DNA of 24,131 bases from assembly GCA_008638025.1 (NCBI GenBank), contig VTPF01000001.1, positions 1 to 24,131 on the forward strand, given 5' to 3'. Origin of the DNA: Pelagibacteraceae bacterium (lineage in GTDB: Bacteria > Pseudomonadota > Alphaproteobacteria > Pelagibacterales > Pelagibacteraceae). The position numbers and the translations under genes were made by a program. This document shows positions 8,072-17,378 of the stretch, piece by piece (position 1 is the first letter of the stretch; each line of letters starts with the position of its first letter). A model generated the notes under the pieces. The model made no database searches and was not told where the DNA came from. It saw nothing but the letters and a program-made list of their open reading frames with translations.

Positions 8072-9331
8072 TTAACTTCTGTAATCAGCATTTATTGAAA
8101 TGTACTCCTGGGTTAAATCACATGTATAAACTGTAAAGTCATCATTGCCAGAACCCATTTCGACATCAATAATTATACTTTTGTTTTGCATATAACTCTT
8201 TACATCCGATTCTTTGTAATTTTTCGCAATCTCTCCACCTTTAAAAATTACATAGCCTCCAATTTTTAAAGTAATTTTATCTTTATTAATATTCTCACTT
8301 GTTTTTCCAACCGCCATAATAATTCTACCCCAGTTAGGGTCTTCGGCGGCGATAGCAGTTTTTACTAAAGGTGAGTTCGCAATAGAAAAACCTATCGCCT
8401 TTGCTAAAGTTTTTCCTCTGCATTTTTTAATATTAATAGTTATAAATTTTTTAGCTCCTTCTCCATCAATAGCAACTTGCTTTGCTAAATTTAACATGAC
8501 TTCCTCTAATTTTCTTTCAAAAATTTTAGCCTCTTTTGAATTGATATTTGTTATTGGTTTGTTTTTAGATTTATTGGTAGAAAATACTAAAACCATATCA
8601 TTGGTAGAAGTGTCTCCATCTACAGTTATTGCATTAAATGTAGTTTCAACTTTCTTTTTTAAAATAGAATTTAAAACTGGCTGAGAAATATTAATGTCAG
8701 TAAAAATAAAGCCAAGCATAGTTCCCATATTTGGAAAAATCATACCAGAGCCTTTTGCTATTCCGGAAATATTAACTATTTTTCCATTTATATTGAAACT
8801 TTCAAATGCCATCTTGGCAATAGTGTCTGTGGTCATTATCGTATGAGCGGCTGCGACCCAACTATATCTATTAGGATCAGTTACGCTATCCAGAAGTTTA
8901 TCAAGTGAGTATTTTACTTTAATGATTGGAAACTTTTCTCCTATTACTCCTGTGGAGGCAAACAAAATATCTTTGGTATCAACATTTTTACTTCTAGATA
9001 TCAGGTAGGCAATTTCTTTAAGACTATCATATCCTTGCTGACCATTTAATGTGTTGGCATTTTTTGTATTAACAAAAAGTGCTTTAATTTTTTTAGATTT
9101 AATTTTTTGATTCCAAATAATACAATGAGATTTAGCTGAGGATTTTGTATAAACTCCAGCAAAGGTTGCCCCATCTTTAAAATAAAAAAAACATAAATCA
9201 TTTCTTTTTTTTTTATAAAGATCAGCAGAAGCCCAGGATAGCTGTAAACCTTCTATTTTTGGCAAATCTGGAAAATCTTTAATCTTATAATCAGATTTTT
9301 TATTGAATAATTGGTTAAAACTTATTGCCAT
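8072..9331 (-). CDS. argJ: Bifunctional glutamate N-acetyltransferase/amino-acid acetyltransferase
   Basis: ArgJ moves the acetyl group from N-acetylornithine to glutamate in the cyclic arginine pathway, and in many bacteria also makes N-acetylglutamate from acetyl-CoA. The 419-residue length is normal. The precursor self-cleaves before a catalytic threonine in the KGSGMI-PNM-x-T-ML motif; here K193-M197 and the nucleophile T204 are present. Residue 203 is Gly, where the family usually has Ala. The substrate motif VDGDTSTND is also present (about 236-244). It diverges from secA across 81 bases and leads the mutT gene by two bases. Confidence 0.95.
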   Translation of the reverse strand: MAISFNQLFNKKSDYKIKDFPDLPKIEGLQLSWASADLYKKKRNDLCFFYFKDGATFAGVYTKSSAKSHCIIWNQKIKSKKIKALFVNTKNANTLNGQQGYDSLKEIAYLISRSKNVDTKDILFASTGVIGEKFPIIKVKYSLDKLLDSVTDPNRYSWVAAAHTIMTTDTIAKMAFESFNINGKIVNISGIAKGSGMIFPNMGTMLGFIFTDINISQPVLNSILKKKVETTFNAITVDGDTSTNDMVLVFSTNKSKNKPITNINSKEAKIFERKLEEVMLNLAKQVAIDGEGAKKFITINIKKCRGKTLAKAIGFSIANSPLVKTAIAAEDPNWGRIIMAVGKTSENINKDKITLKIGGYVIFKGGEIAKNYKESDVKSYMQNKSIIIDVEMGSGNDDFTVYTCDLTQEYISINADYRS

Positions 9332-9412
9332 AATATATAGTTTGATAAAAGACAGGTTTATAAGTTAGAAATGCAAACTTTACTATATTAATAATTATAT
9401 AGCTTTAATTAA

Positions 9413-12007
9413 ATGCTTAAAAATTTAAATTTTTTAAAAAATATTTTTGGATCTACTAACGATCGTAAACTATCCTCATTGCAACCTATTGTTGCTAAAA
9501 TAAACAATTTAGAAAGTATTTTTGAAAAATTATCTGACAACGAGCTTCAAAATAAAACTGCGCAATTCAAACAAAGATTGAAAAATAACGAAACACTGGA
9601 TCAAATTTTACCTGAAGCTTTTGCCTTGGTCAGGGAAGCTAGCAAAAGAGTCATTGGCCAAAGACACTTTGATGTTCAATTGATTGGGGGGCTGGTCTTG
9701 CATCAAGGAAAAATATCAGAGATGAAAACGGGTGAAGGAAAAACTTTAGTTGCGACCTTGCCGGTCTATTTAAACAGTTTGCTAGAAAATGGAGTCCATG
9801 TTGTTACCGTCAATGATTATTTAGCTAAAAGAGATTCTGAATGGATGGGTCAAATTTATAAATTTTTACAGTTGAGCGTAGGATGCCTAACCAATGATGT
9901 GCATGATGATCAAAGGAAAAAAATTTATAACTGCGATGTTGTTTATGGAACTAATAGTCAATTTGCTTTTGACTATTTAAGAGATAACATGAAACTATCT
10001 ATAGAAGAGATGGCTCAACGAGAATTTAACTATTGTATTGTTGATGAGGTAGATAGTGTTTTAATTGACGAGGCAAGAACTCCCCTAATTATCTCGGGTC
10101 CTTCTGAAGGAAATAGCACAGAATACTTTTTATGTAATAAAATTGTAAAAGAGTTAGAGCAAGCAGATTATCAAATAGATGAAAAAGATAGAAACGTAAA
10201 TCTTACTGACTTAGGTATAGATTCTGTTGAAAAAAAATTATCACAGGTCAAGCTTCTTCAAGGAGCTAATTTTTACGATCCTCAAAACTTATCCTTAGTT
10301 CATCATATTAACCAATCATTAAAAGCTAATTTACTTTTTGTAAAAGATAAAGATTATATCGTTAGAGATAATCAGGTTCAAATTATTGATGAATTTACTG
10401 GTCGGGTTTTAGATGGAAGAAGATATTCTGATGGACTGCATCAAGCGATTGAGGCGAAGGAAGGCGTGCCAATTCAAAATGAAAATCAAACTTTTGCATC
10501 AATAACTTATCAAAATTATTTTAGATTATATAAAAAATTAGCAGGAATGACAGGTACGGCCATTACAGAAGCAGAAGAGTTATTTGATATTTATAAACTT
10601 GATGTAATTGAAGTTCCGACCAATGTTCCCATGAGCAGAAAAGATTTAAATGATCAAATATACCGAACTGAAAAAGAAAAATTAAACGCGATCATAAATG
10701 ATATAAAAGACGCACATAATAAAAAACAACCTATTTTAGTTGGCACAACAAGTATTGAAAAATCAGAAAAAATTTCTCAAATATTAAAAAAAGAAAATCT
10801 TGCTCATAATGTTTTAAACGCCAAGCAACATGAGAAAGAAGCTGAAATTATTGCGCTCGCAGGCTGCCCGGGAGCAATTACCATTGCCACCAACATGGCC
10901 GGAAGAGGAACGGATATTCAGTTAGGTGGAAATTTAGATGCAAGATTAAAAAACGCTAAAAATAAAGATGATGAGATTAAGCTTCACAAACAAGATAAAG
11001 AAATAGTTATAAACGCTGGTGGCTTATTCGTGATTGGGACAGAAAGGCATGAAAGCAGAAGAATAGACAACCAACTAAGAGGTCGTTCTGGAAGGCAAGG
11101 AGATGCTGGAAAATCAATTTTTTATTTAAGTTTAGAGGATGACTTAATGAGAATTTTTGGATCAGAAAAAATAGATTTTATGTTGCAAAAATTAGGATTT
11201 AAAGAAGGAGAATCTATTGACCATCCATGGATAAATAAAGCATTAGAAAAAGCTCAACAAAAAGTGGAGTCCAGAAACTTTGAAATAAGGAAAACTCTTT
11301 TGCAATTTGATGATGTAATGAACGATCAAAGAAAAGTTATTTATGAGCAGAGATTAGATGTTATGAAAAGTAATAATATCTACTCCATCATAAACAATAT
11401 CTTTGAAGAAGTAATAAACGATATTGTTTTAGCTAGTAACAATTTAAGCACAAATAATGAAGAAAGAGAAAGTTTTAAATTAAGAATAGAGCGAATATGC
11501 GGAACAAAATTACCAGATAATGATTTTAAAAATTTCATTCAAAATTCAAAAGAAAAGAAAATAGAAATTCTAGAAAAAAATTTTAAAAATAAACGTCAAT
11601 CACGTATTGAAAAAATATCTGACGAAAATAACCAAGAAGTAGAAAAAAAAATATTTTTACAAAATCTTGATTTTGAATGGAGAGGTCATTTACAATACCT
11701 AGAACAATTAAGGCAAGTTATTGGCCTCAGGGGCTATGGGCAAAAAAACCCACTAGATGAATATAAAAGAGAAAGCTTCGAATTATTTCAATCTCTTCTG
11801 AATAAAATTAAAGAAAATTTAATACTCTTTTTATCTAATCTTGAAGTTTCATTAGAAAGAGAAATTGAACAAAGCGCAAATACACAATCAACAGATCATG
11901 CCGAAGGGTGTTTATTAAAGCTTCATCCAAAAGAAAAAATATCTAGAAATGAAAAATGCCCTGCGACTGGAAAAAAATTTAAACAATGCTGTGGAACTCT
12001 AATATAA
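9413..12007 (+). CDS. secA: Preprotein translocase ATPase subunit SecA
   Basis: SecA is the ATP-driven motor that pushes unfolded preproteins through SecYEG. The 864-residue length is typical. Walker A is MKTGEGKT (104-111), the DEAD-like Walker B is DEVD (211-214), and the second helicase domain has TNMAGRGTDIQLGG and RHESRRIDNQLRGRSGRQGD. The preprotein cross-linking, wing and scaffold regions follow. The extreme C-terminal zinc-binding tail is altered: C849, C859 and C860 remain, but the second Cys of the usual CXC is Ala (CPATGKKFKQCC). The gene overlaps the end of accA tail to tail by nine bases. Confidence 0.97.
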   Translation: MLKNLNFLKNIFGSTNDRKLSSLQPIVAKINNLESIFEKLSDNELQNKTAQFKQRLKNNETLDQILPEAFALVREASKRVIGQRHFDVQLIGGLVLHQGKISEMKTGEGKTLVATLPVYLNSLLENGVHVVTVNDYLAKRDSEWMGQIYKFLQLSVGCLTNDVHDDQRKKIYNCDVVYGTNSQFAFDYLRDNMKLSIEEMAQREFNYCIVDEVDSVLIDEARTPLIISGPSEGNSTEYFLCNKIVKELEQADYQIDEKDRNVNLTDLGIDSVEKKLSQVKLLQGANFYDPQNLSLVHHINQSLKANLLFVKDKDYIVRDNQVQIIDEFTGRVLDGRRYSDGLHQAIEAKEGVPIQNENQTFASITYQNYFRLYKKLAGMTGTAITEAEELFDIYKLDVIEVPTNVPMSRKDLNDQIYRTEKEKLNAIINDIKDAHNKKQPILVGTTSIEKSEKISQILKKENLAHNVLNAKQHEKEAEIIALAGCPGAITIATNMAGRGTDIQLGGNLDARLKNAKNKDDEIKLHKQDKEIVINAGGLFVIGTERHESRRIDNQLRGRSGRQGDAGKSIFYLSLEDDLMRIFGSEKIDFMLQKLGFKEGESIDHPWINKALEKAQQKVESRNFEIRKTLLQFDDVMNDQRKVIYEQRLDVMKSNNIYSIINNIFEEVINDIVLASNNLSTNNEERESFKLRIERICGTKLPDNDFKNFIQNSKEKKIEILEKNFKNKRQSRIEKISDENNQEVEKKIFLQNLDFEWRGHLQYLEQLRQVIGLRGYGQKNPLDEYKRESFELFQSLLNKIKENLILFLSNLEVSLEREIEQSANTQSTDHAEGCLLKLHPKEKISRNEKCPATGKKFKQCCGTLI

Positions 12008-13081
12008 TAGCCACAAAAGACCAATTATAAACAAACCAAACAAAGCTATAAATATTTTTTTATTTTTAATAAATTTATTTTTAGATAGTTCAAGAACATT
12101 AGTTGTATCAAAAACACTTACATCCTCGGGAAGTTTGTTTCCAATAGCTAAAAATTTTTCTTTTCTTTCTTGAATAATTTCAGCAGAATTTTTGTTAAAA
12201 AAATAATTTAAATTATTAATTAAACTTTGTTTAATTAAATTGGATGCTTGCACAGGATTACGGTGCGCTCCCCCTAAAGGCTCTTGAATAATTTCATCAA
12301 TAATTTGATGTTTTAACAAACTTTGTGCTGTGATTTGCATAGACTCAGCCGCTTCTTTTGATTTAGATGCATCTTTCCATAAAATAGAAGCACATCCTTC
12401 TGGAGATATTACTGAATAAATGGAATGCTCTAACATTAAGACTTTATTAGATGTGGCGAGAGCAATTGCACCACCAGATCCTCCCTCTCCTATAACGACT
12501 GAAATAATAGGCTGTGAAATAACAAGACAACATTCAATTGATCTTGCTATAGCCTCGGCTTGCCCTCTCTCCTCAGCGCCTTTTCCAGGATAAGCACCCG
12601 GTGTATCAATAAATGTAATAACAGGAATTTTAAATTTTTCCGCAAGTTTCATTAATCTTATGCATTTTCTATACCCCTCAGGTCTCATCATTCCAAAATT
12701 TCTTCTTAACCTGCTTTCAGTATCGTTTCCTTTTTCTTGCCCCAGCACTAACACAGAACGATCTTCAAGCTTCGCAAAACCTGCAATTATAGACTGATCT
12801 TCTCCAAACAATCGATCGCCCGAAATGGGCTGAAAATTACTAAAAATATTTTTAATATAAAACTCTGATTTGGGTCTATAATCGTGTCTTGCAACTTTAG
12901 TTTTTTGCCACCCATCTAAACTTGAATAAATTTCATTTAGCTTTGCATCAATTTGATTTTGAATATTTTGAATTTCCTGATTATCTAGTGAAGTCAGTCC
13001 TGTACTTTCAAAAGGGTTTTTTAAAGTTTCAATTTTTTCATCAAGATTTTCTAAATCTTTTTCAAAATCTAAGTATTGCAT
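11999..13081 (-). CDS. accA: Acetyl-CoA carboxylase carboxyltransferase alpha subunit with C-terminal TM tail
   Basis: AccA pairs with AccD to transfer carboxyl from biotin-BCCP to acetyl-CoA, giving malonyl-CoA for fatty-acid synthesis. Residues 1-316 match the family from start to its usual end (FLAIGNKL), including the helical N-terminus and the crotonase-fold motifs FIDTPGAYPG (157-166) and GEGGSGGAIAL (198-208). Unusually, about 44 extra residues follow: a short linker, a lysine-rich patch (335-342) and an 18-residue hydrophobic segment (343-360) ending in WLLY. That segment would anchor the protein to the inner membrane. The tail's last codons overlap the end of secA. The gene diverges from malate synthase. 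Confidence 0.95.
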   Translation of the reverse strand: MQYLDFEKDLENLDEKIETLKNPFESTGLTSLDNQEIQNIQNQIDAKLNEIYSSLDGWQKTKVARHDYRPKSEFYIKNIFSNFQPISGDRLFGEDQSIIAGFAKLEDRSVLVLGQEKGNDTESRLRRNFGMMRPEGYRKCIRLMKLAEKFKIPVITFIDTPGAYPGKGAEERGQAEAIARSIECCLVISQPIISVVIGEGGSGGAIALATSNKVLMLEHSIYSVISPEGCASILWKDASKSKEAAESMQITAQSLLKHQIIDEIIQEPLGGAHRNPVQASNLIKQSLINNLNYFFNKNSAEIIQERKEKFLAIGNKLPEDVSVFDTTNVLELSKNKFIKNKKIFIALFGLFIIGLLWLLY

Positions 13082-13156
13082 AATTCAAGTTTATTTAAAT
13101 TAATAATTAAATTTATTACATATTTATAACACAAAACAACAATTCATTTTTAACTA

Positions 13157-13162
13157 TATAAT
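13157..13162 (+). promoter_or_regulatory. Candidate -10 box for malate synthase
   Basis: TATAAT is a perfect -10 consensus 74 bases before the malate synthase ATG, in the 154-base accA/malate synthase divergent spacer. No good -35 lies 16-18 bases upstream (the best is AAACAA), and AT-rich DNA yields such boxes by chance. If used, it gives a leader of about 65 nt, in which a TGGGT (13162-13166) could pair with ACCCA (13222-13226). I saw no glycine-aptamer core in this spacer. Confidence 0.3.
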
Positions 13163-13235
13163 GGGTTACGTTTTATATTATTTTTTAAAATAATTGACTT
13201 TTAAGTATTTTAGTCCATTTTACCCACTCAAAAAA

Positions 13236-15395
13236 ATGAATAAAAAATATATTTCTTTAGCTGGATCGAAAATAGATGAAAATTTATACAACTTTGTGAA
13301 TAATGAAGTGGCTCCTGAAACAGGAATTGATTTAAAAAATTTTTGGGACCAATTTATCACTTCTGCAAATGTTTTGGCAAAAAAAAATAAATCCTTGCTT
13401 GAAAAAAGAGATGAGCTTCAAAAAAAAATTGATGATTGGCATATTGCCAACAAAGATAGTTTTAGTTTGGAAAGTTACAAAAATTTTTTAAGAGAAATTG
13501 AATATATAGTTGAAGAAAAAGATAGCTTTAAAATTGAAACAGAAAACGTTGATAACGAAATCTCAACCATTGCTGGACCGCAATTAGTTGTTCCTATTGA
13601 CAATGCAAGATATGCGCTTAATGCAGCTAATGCTAGATGGGGAAGTTTATATGACGCGCTGTATGGAACCGATGCAATTTCTGATGAAAATGGTAGTGAA
13701 AAAACAAAATCATATAACCCAAAAAGAGGGGCGAAAGTAATTGAAAAAGGAAGAGCTTTTTTAAATCAAATTGTTCCTTTAGAAAAAGGCAGTTGGAGCG
13801 AAGTAATCAATTTATTTATTGAAAAATCTAATTTAATTTTAGAACTTGAAAATAAATCAAAAACTTATTTAAAAAATAAAGAAAAATTTATTGGCTATAA
13901 TGGCTTAAAAGATAATCCTAGCACCATACTTTTAAAAAATAATCATTTGCATTTAGAAATTAGCATTGATCCAAAACATGTGATTGGCAAAGAAGATAAG
14001 GCTCATATAAGCGATATTATTATTGAATCTGCGATTTCTACCATCATGGATCTTGAAGACTCTGTGGCTGCGGTTGATTCTGAAGATAAAATTAAATGCT
14101 ATCGAAATTGGCTTGGTATCATGAAGGGAAGTCTTCAAGCTGAAATGGAAAAAAATGGTAAGAAAATTATTAGAAAATTAAACAAAGACCGAAAATATAT
14201 AAGTAATAAAGATAAAGAAATTAGTCTTCATGGTCGTTCTCTGATCTTAGTAAGAAATGTTGGTCATTTAATGAAAAATCCATCTATTACCTTAAATGAC
14301 GGATCGGAAATACCTGAGGGAATTTTAGATGCTTTTATTACAGTATTTTGTGCAATGCATGATTTTAAAAATAAACTTAATTCAAGAACTGGATCTATTT
14401 ATATAGTAAAACCAAAAATGCACGGTCCTGAGGAAGTGGCCTTTGCCGATGAAATTTTTGCTCATGTAGAAAAAACTCTCAAATTAAAATCCAATACAAT
14501 AAAAATTGGTATAATGGATGAAGAAAGAAGAACAACAGTTAATTTAAAAGAATGTATTAGGCAGGCAAAAAAAAGAATTGCTTTTATTAACACAGGTTTT
14601 CTCGATAGAACTGGTGATGAAATGCACACATCATTTCATGCGGGACCAATGATTTTTAAAGCGGATATGAAAAAATCTCCGTGGTTGCTTGCATATGAAA
14701 ATTGGAATGTTGATGTAGGCTTAGATTGCGGATTTTCTGGTAAAGCACAAATTGGAAAAGGTATGTGGGCTATGCCAGATAAAATGAAGGATATGCTTGA
14801 CCAAAAAGCTGGTCACCCTCTTGCAGGAGCAAATTGTGCATGGGTGCCCTCTCCGACTGCTGCTACACTACATGCAACTCATTATCATAAAATAAATGTT
14901 TTTGAGCAACAAAAAGAATTGTCATCAAGAGAAAAAGCAAACATTGATGATATTTTAACCATACCAATGGCTGACAGACCCAATTGGTCTAAAGAAGAAA
15001 TTTATAAAGAAATTGAAAACAATGCCCAAGGAATACTTGGATATGTTGTAAGATGGATTGATCAGGGCATTGGTTGCTCAAAAGTTCCTGATATTAATAA
15101 TGTAGGGCTAATGGAAGACAGAGCGACTTTAAGAATATCATCCCAGCATATTGCCAATTGGCTTCATCATGAAATATGCAGTAAAGAAAAGGTATTAGAA
15201 ATAATGAAAAAAATGGCAAAAGTAGTTGATGGACAAAATAGCTCTGACAAAAACTATGTACCTATGAATAATAATTTTGAAAATTCAAAATCCTTCCAAG
15301 CAGCATGTGAACTTGTATTTGAAGGAAAAAATCAACCCTCAGGTTATACTGAGCCCATCTTGCACTTAAGAAGATTAGAAAAAAAATCAGCTTAA
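13236..15395 (+). CDS. glcB: Malate synthase G
   Basis: The enzyme condenses glyoxylate with acetyl-CoA to malate, feeding glyoxylate from glycolate or the glyoxylate bypass into the TCA cycle. From the ATG at 13236 it has 719 residues, close to the usual form G length of about 720. Catalytic residues are visible: R340 (LVRNVGHLM), the DEERRTTVN and FLDRTGDE metal-ligand regions, and the base D628 ([12 protein letters not shown]). A TTG start 14 codons upstream is possible but adds an atypical sequence; [14 protein letters not shown] begins like the family. The stop lies in a CAGCTTAAGCTG palindrome next to the convergent 595-residue protein. Confidence 0.95.
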   Translation: MNKKYISLAGSKIDENLYNFVNNEVAPETGIDLKNFWDQFITSANVLAKKNKSLLEKRDELQKKIDDWHIANKDSFSLESYKNFLREIEYIVEEKDSFKIETENVDNEISTIAGPQLVVPIDNARYALNAANARWGSLYDALYGTDAISDENGSEKTKSYNPKRGAKVIEKGRAFLNQIVPLEKGSWSEVINLFIEKSNLILELENKSKTYLKNKEKFIGYNGLKDNPSTILLKNNHLHLEISIDPKHVIGKEDKAHISDIIIESAISTIMDLEDSVAAVDSEDKIKCYRNWLGIMKGSLQAEMEKNGKKIIRKLNKDRKYISNKDKEISLHGRSLILVRNVGHLMKNPSITLNDGSEIPEGILDAFITVFCAMHDFKNKLNSRTGSIYIVKPKMHGPEEVAFADEIFAHVEKTLKLKSNTIKIGIMDEERRTTVNLKECIRQAKKRIAFINTGFLDRTGDEMHTSFHAGPMIFKADMKKSPWLLAYENWNVDVGLDCGFSGKAQIGKGMWAMPDKMKDMLDQKAGHPLAGANCAWVPSPTAATLHATHYHKINVFEQQKELSSREKANIDDILTIPMADRPNWSKEEIYKEIENNAQGILGYVVRWIDQGIGCSKVPDINNVGLMEDRATLRISSQHIANWLHHEICSKEKVLEIMKKMAKVVDGQNSSDKNYVPMNNNFENSKSFQAACELVFEGKNQPSGYTEPILHLRRLEKKSA

Positions 15396-15399
15396 GCTG
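15381..15399 (-). terminator. Short palindrome plus T-run after the 595-aa protein gene
   Basis: CAGCTTAAGCTG (15388-15399) is a perfect 12-base palindrome directly after the stop of the minus-strand gene. Read on the minus strand it is followed by one A and eight T, the layout of an intrinsic terminator. The stem is only four pairs with a TTAA loop, so it is weak. The element lies inside the last codons and stop of malate synthase; the plus side has A-runs, not T-runs. Confidence 0.35.
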
Positions 15400-17187
15400 T
15401 TAAGAAAAAAATTCAGACTTAATAAATTCTTGCTTTATCAGTGAGAAACCTAATCGATCTAAAATTTTAACTATTATCAAAAAATCTTTTACATACTCTT
15501 TACTATTTTTAAGTTTTTGAGAAAGCAGTATCAGCTCAAGTGTGGCTTTATTATTTTCTTTTCTTTCCAGCATATCATAAATCTTATTAGGAATATAAAT
15601 TTCTTCAGAATTTGCTATTTTTTTAAGCGCGGTTGGTAAATTGATTTTTTGCTCTACAAGCAAGCTTATAGCAGCTATATCTTTTGCTGAAGCTTGATAT
15701 TTTTTGCTATCTACTAAAGAAGAAAAGTTTTCTAAATTTTTTTTCTGTTTTTGGTTAATTTTTTCATCAAATAATAAAAATACAACATCCGATTGGTGAA
15801 AATGCTTATTATTAATAGCAACCATGGAATTATTTTTTTGTAAATTTTTAGAATATTCAGAAATTTCTTTAAGAATTTCTTCTGATAAATATTTTTTATC
15901 TATTGCAGAAACAAAAGAAAAATAAATTTTATTTCCGAGGTTAGTTAGTTTGTTTTTGTTATAATTACCTCTAATTAATTCAATTAGTTTGAGTCGTTGC
16001 TGCTGATCTCTGGTTAAAAGTATAGATTGATACAAGAGAGCCCTTCCCTTAACCGCATGATACTTGGAATAAGATTCAATAGGCACCAATAAATCATCAA
16101 TGTTAAAAACTATTTTCTTGTACAAAGAGTAAAGCTTATCCAATGAAAAACTATCAATATTAGAACCTTCTTCTAAAAATTGAATTAATAAAAAATCTTC
16201 ATCTGTAAAAAAATCTTTTTGATTATTTTCTTTATTATTGAAAATTAGTGACTTCGAAATAAAAGGGCTATTAAAAAAGTACTTGGTTTTATTAATATCG
16301 TTTTTAAATGCAGCAAAACTTGGATTAAAATCAGGATTTGCTAATGACGATAGATGTATATTTAGAAGAGTTTCAACATTAGCCTCACCTTGTCTTGCTA
16401 ACAACATCCCTAATAAATAATTTATTTTTTGAATAAAGAAATCATCTTTAAAACCACTTTCTCTCATTAGCTCTAAGTTTGCTAAAGCTTTTTTATTTTC
16501 TTTATTTTTAACTAGACAAAAAATTTTAAATTTTTGAAGTTCAAAATTTTTAATCTCCGCTCCCATGTTAACTGCATACTTGCATGCCTTGTCAATTTGA
16601 TAAGATGAGAAATGAGTGTTTATTAAAAAATCTAAAAGTTTTTCATTATTAAGCAAAAGATTATTTTGATCTATTACAGAATCAATTAATTTAGAGTCCT
16701 TGCTATGTGCCAAGTAAGTGCTAATTAGATTCAAATAGGATAGACCCTTATCATCTAAATCAGATAAATTAGTTTTGCTAAAAAAAATTCTGTTTATTAG
16801 TTGATTTGTAGAAATTGAGTAATCATTTTTAAATATTTCTGCATTGAAGTTATTAAAAACTTCTGCGGGAATTGATTTCCAAAAATTAATTGGAATACTA
16901 GTTGTTTTTGGATCATAAATTCCAAAAACTATTTCTCTATTTTCTTTATCGATAGTTGACTGATTAACGCTTGGTATTTGAAGTTCGGTCTTACTTTTTT
17001 GATTTAATGTTGTCGGTGGTAATTCAATTTTAGTTTGAATTTCTAAATTTTTATTTTCGGAAGGAACAATGCTTTTGGATTGTTGCCATATATCTTTTGT
17101 TTCAGAGAAAGCAGGCTGCAAAACTAAAACGCAACAAAAAAAAATATTTATGATTAACTTATTTAATAACTTCCAATATTTTTTCAT
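15400..17187 (-). CDS. Exported protein of unknown function (595 aa)
   Basis: I do not recognise this family. A Sec-type signal peptide is clear: positive start (MKKYWKLLNK), hydrophobic core 12-23 and a likely cleavage near PAFS-ETKD (about residue 29). The mature part is Lys/Asn/Leu-rich with no catalytic motif or cysteine pattern. A proline/Gln-rich linker fills about 30-85. From about 120 it is almost all predicted helix, with Leu/Phe/Tyr spacing that would fit an alpha-solenoid (TPR- or Sel1-like), though no canonical repeat is obvious. It is probably periplasmic. The start overlaps the end of a 50-codon membrane ORF by 29 bases, which suggests coupled translation. Confidence 0.8.
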   Translation of the reverse strand: MKKYWKLLNKLIINIFFCCVLVLQPAFSETKDIWQQSKSIVPSENKNLEIQTKIELPPTTLNQKSKTELQIPSVNQSTIDKENREIVFGIYDPKTTSIPINFWKSIPAEVFNNFNAEIFKNDYSISTNQLINRIFFSKTNLSDLDDKGLSYLNLISTYLAHSKDSKLIDSVIDQNNLLLNNEKLLDFLINTHFSSYQIDKACKYAVNMGAEIKNFELQKFKIFCLVKNKENKKALANLELMRESGFKDDFFIQKINYLLGMLLARQGEANVETLLNIHLSSLANPDFNPSFAAFKNDINKTKYFFNSPFISKSLIFNNKENNQKDFFTDEDFLLIQFLEEGSNIDSFSLDKLYSLYKKIVFNIDDLLVPIESYSKYHAVKGRALLYQSILLTRDQQQRLKLIELIRGNYNKNKLTNLGNKIYFSFVSAIDKKYLSEEILKEISEYSKNLQKNNSMVAINNKHFHQSDVVFLLFDEKINQKQKKNLENFSSLVDSKKYQASAKDIAAISLLVEQKINLPTALKKIANSEEIYIPNKIYDMLERKENNKATLELILLSQKLKNSKEYVKDFLIIVKILDRLGFSLIKQEFIKSEFFS

Positions 17188-17311
17188 TAGGCACTTTTTT
17201 TTCGACGGGTTTTGATGCTGGCGATATATCCAATGAATTTACAAGAAACATCACCCCAAATATAAGCGATATTATTAAAAGAACTATCCAAATAGGTTTA
17301 TTTTTCATCAT
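17159..17311 (-). CDS. Small single-TM protein, overlaps the 595-aa gene
   Basis: This ORF of 50 codons runs from ATG at 17311 to TAA at 17159. The translation has a charged start (MMKNKP), one hydrophobic helix at about 7-25 (IWIVLLIISLIFGVMFLV) and a short polar tail with Pro and several Lys/Glu (SKPVEKKVPNEKILEVIK). The helix is bounded as a real membrane anchor would be. It overlaps the start of the exported 595-residue gene in another frame by 29 bases, and lies divergent from aroK. No homologue is recognised; it could be a partner or anchor of the exported protein. The risk is that it is a chance ORF, but the position, overlap and amphipathic layout favour a gene. Confidence 0.55.
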   Translation of the reverse strand: MMKNKPIWIVLLIISLIFGVMFLVNSLDISPASKPVEKKVPNEKILEVIK

Positions 17312-17361
17312 TGAAGAAATTAGTATATAAAAATTTAAGTCTAAAATATGTTATTAATTTA

Positions 17362-17367
17362 TATAAT
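17362..17367 (+). promoter_or_regulatory. Candidate -10 box for the aroK operon
   Basis: TATAAT matches the -10 consensus 12 bases before the aroK ATG, in the 67-base spacer between the small membrane ORF and aroK. The matching -35 is poor (GTCTAA at 17-base spacing). If used, transcription would begin only about five bases before the ATG, giving an almost leaderless message. Confidence 0.3.
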
Positions 17368-17378
17368 ATTAAAGTTCA

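Noticed and set aside
9332..9412. Divergent promoters between argJ and secA
   Set aside because: The spacer is so AT-rich that many TATA-like boxes occur, and none pairs with a convincing -35 at normal spacing.
13194..13235. Longer malate synthase start at TTG 13194
   Set aside because: The 14 added residues do not resemble the family N-terminus, and the ATG at 13236 gives the usual start and length.
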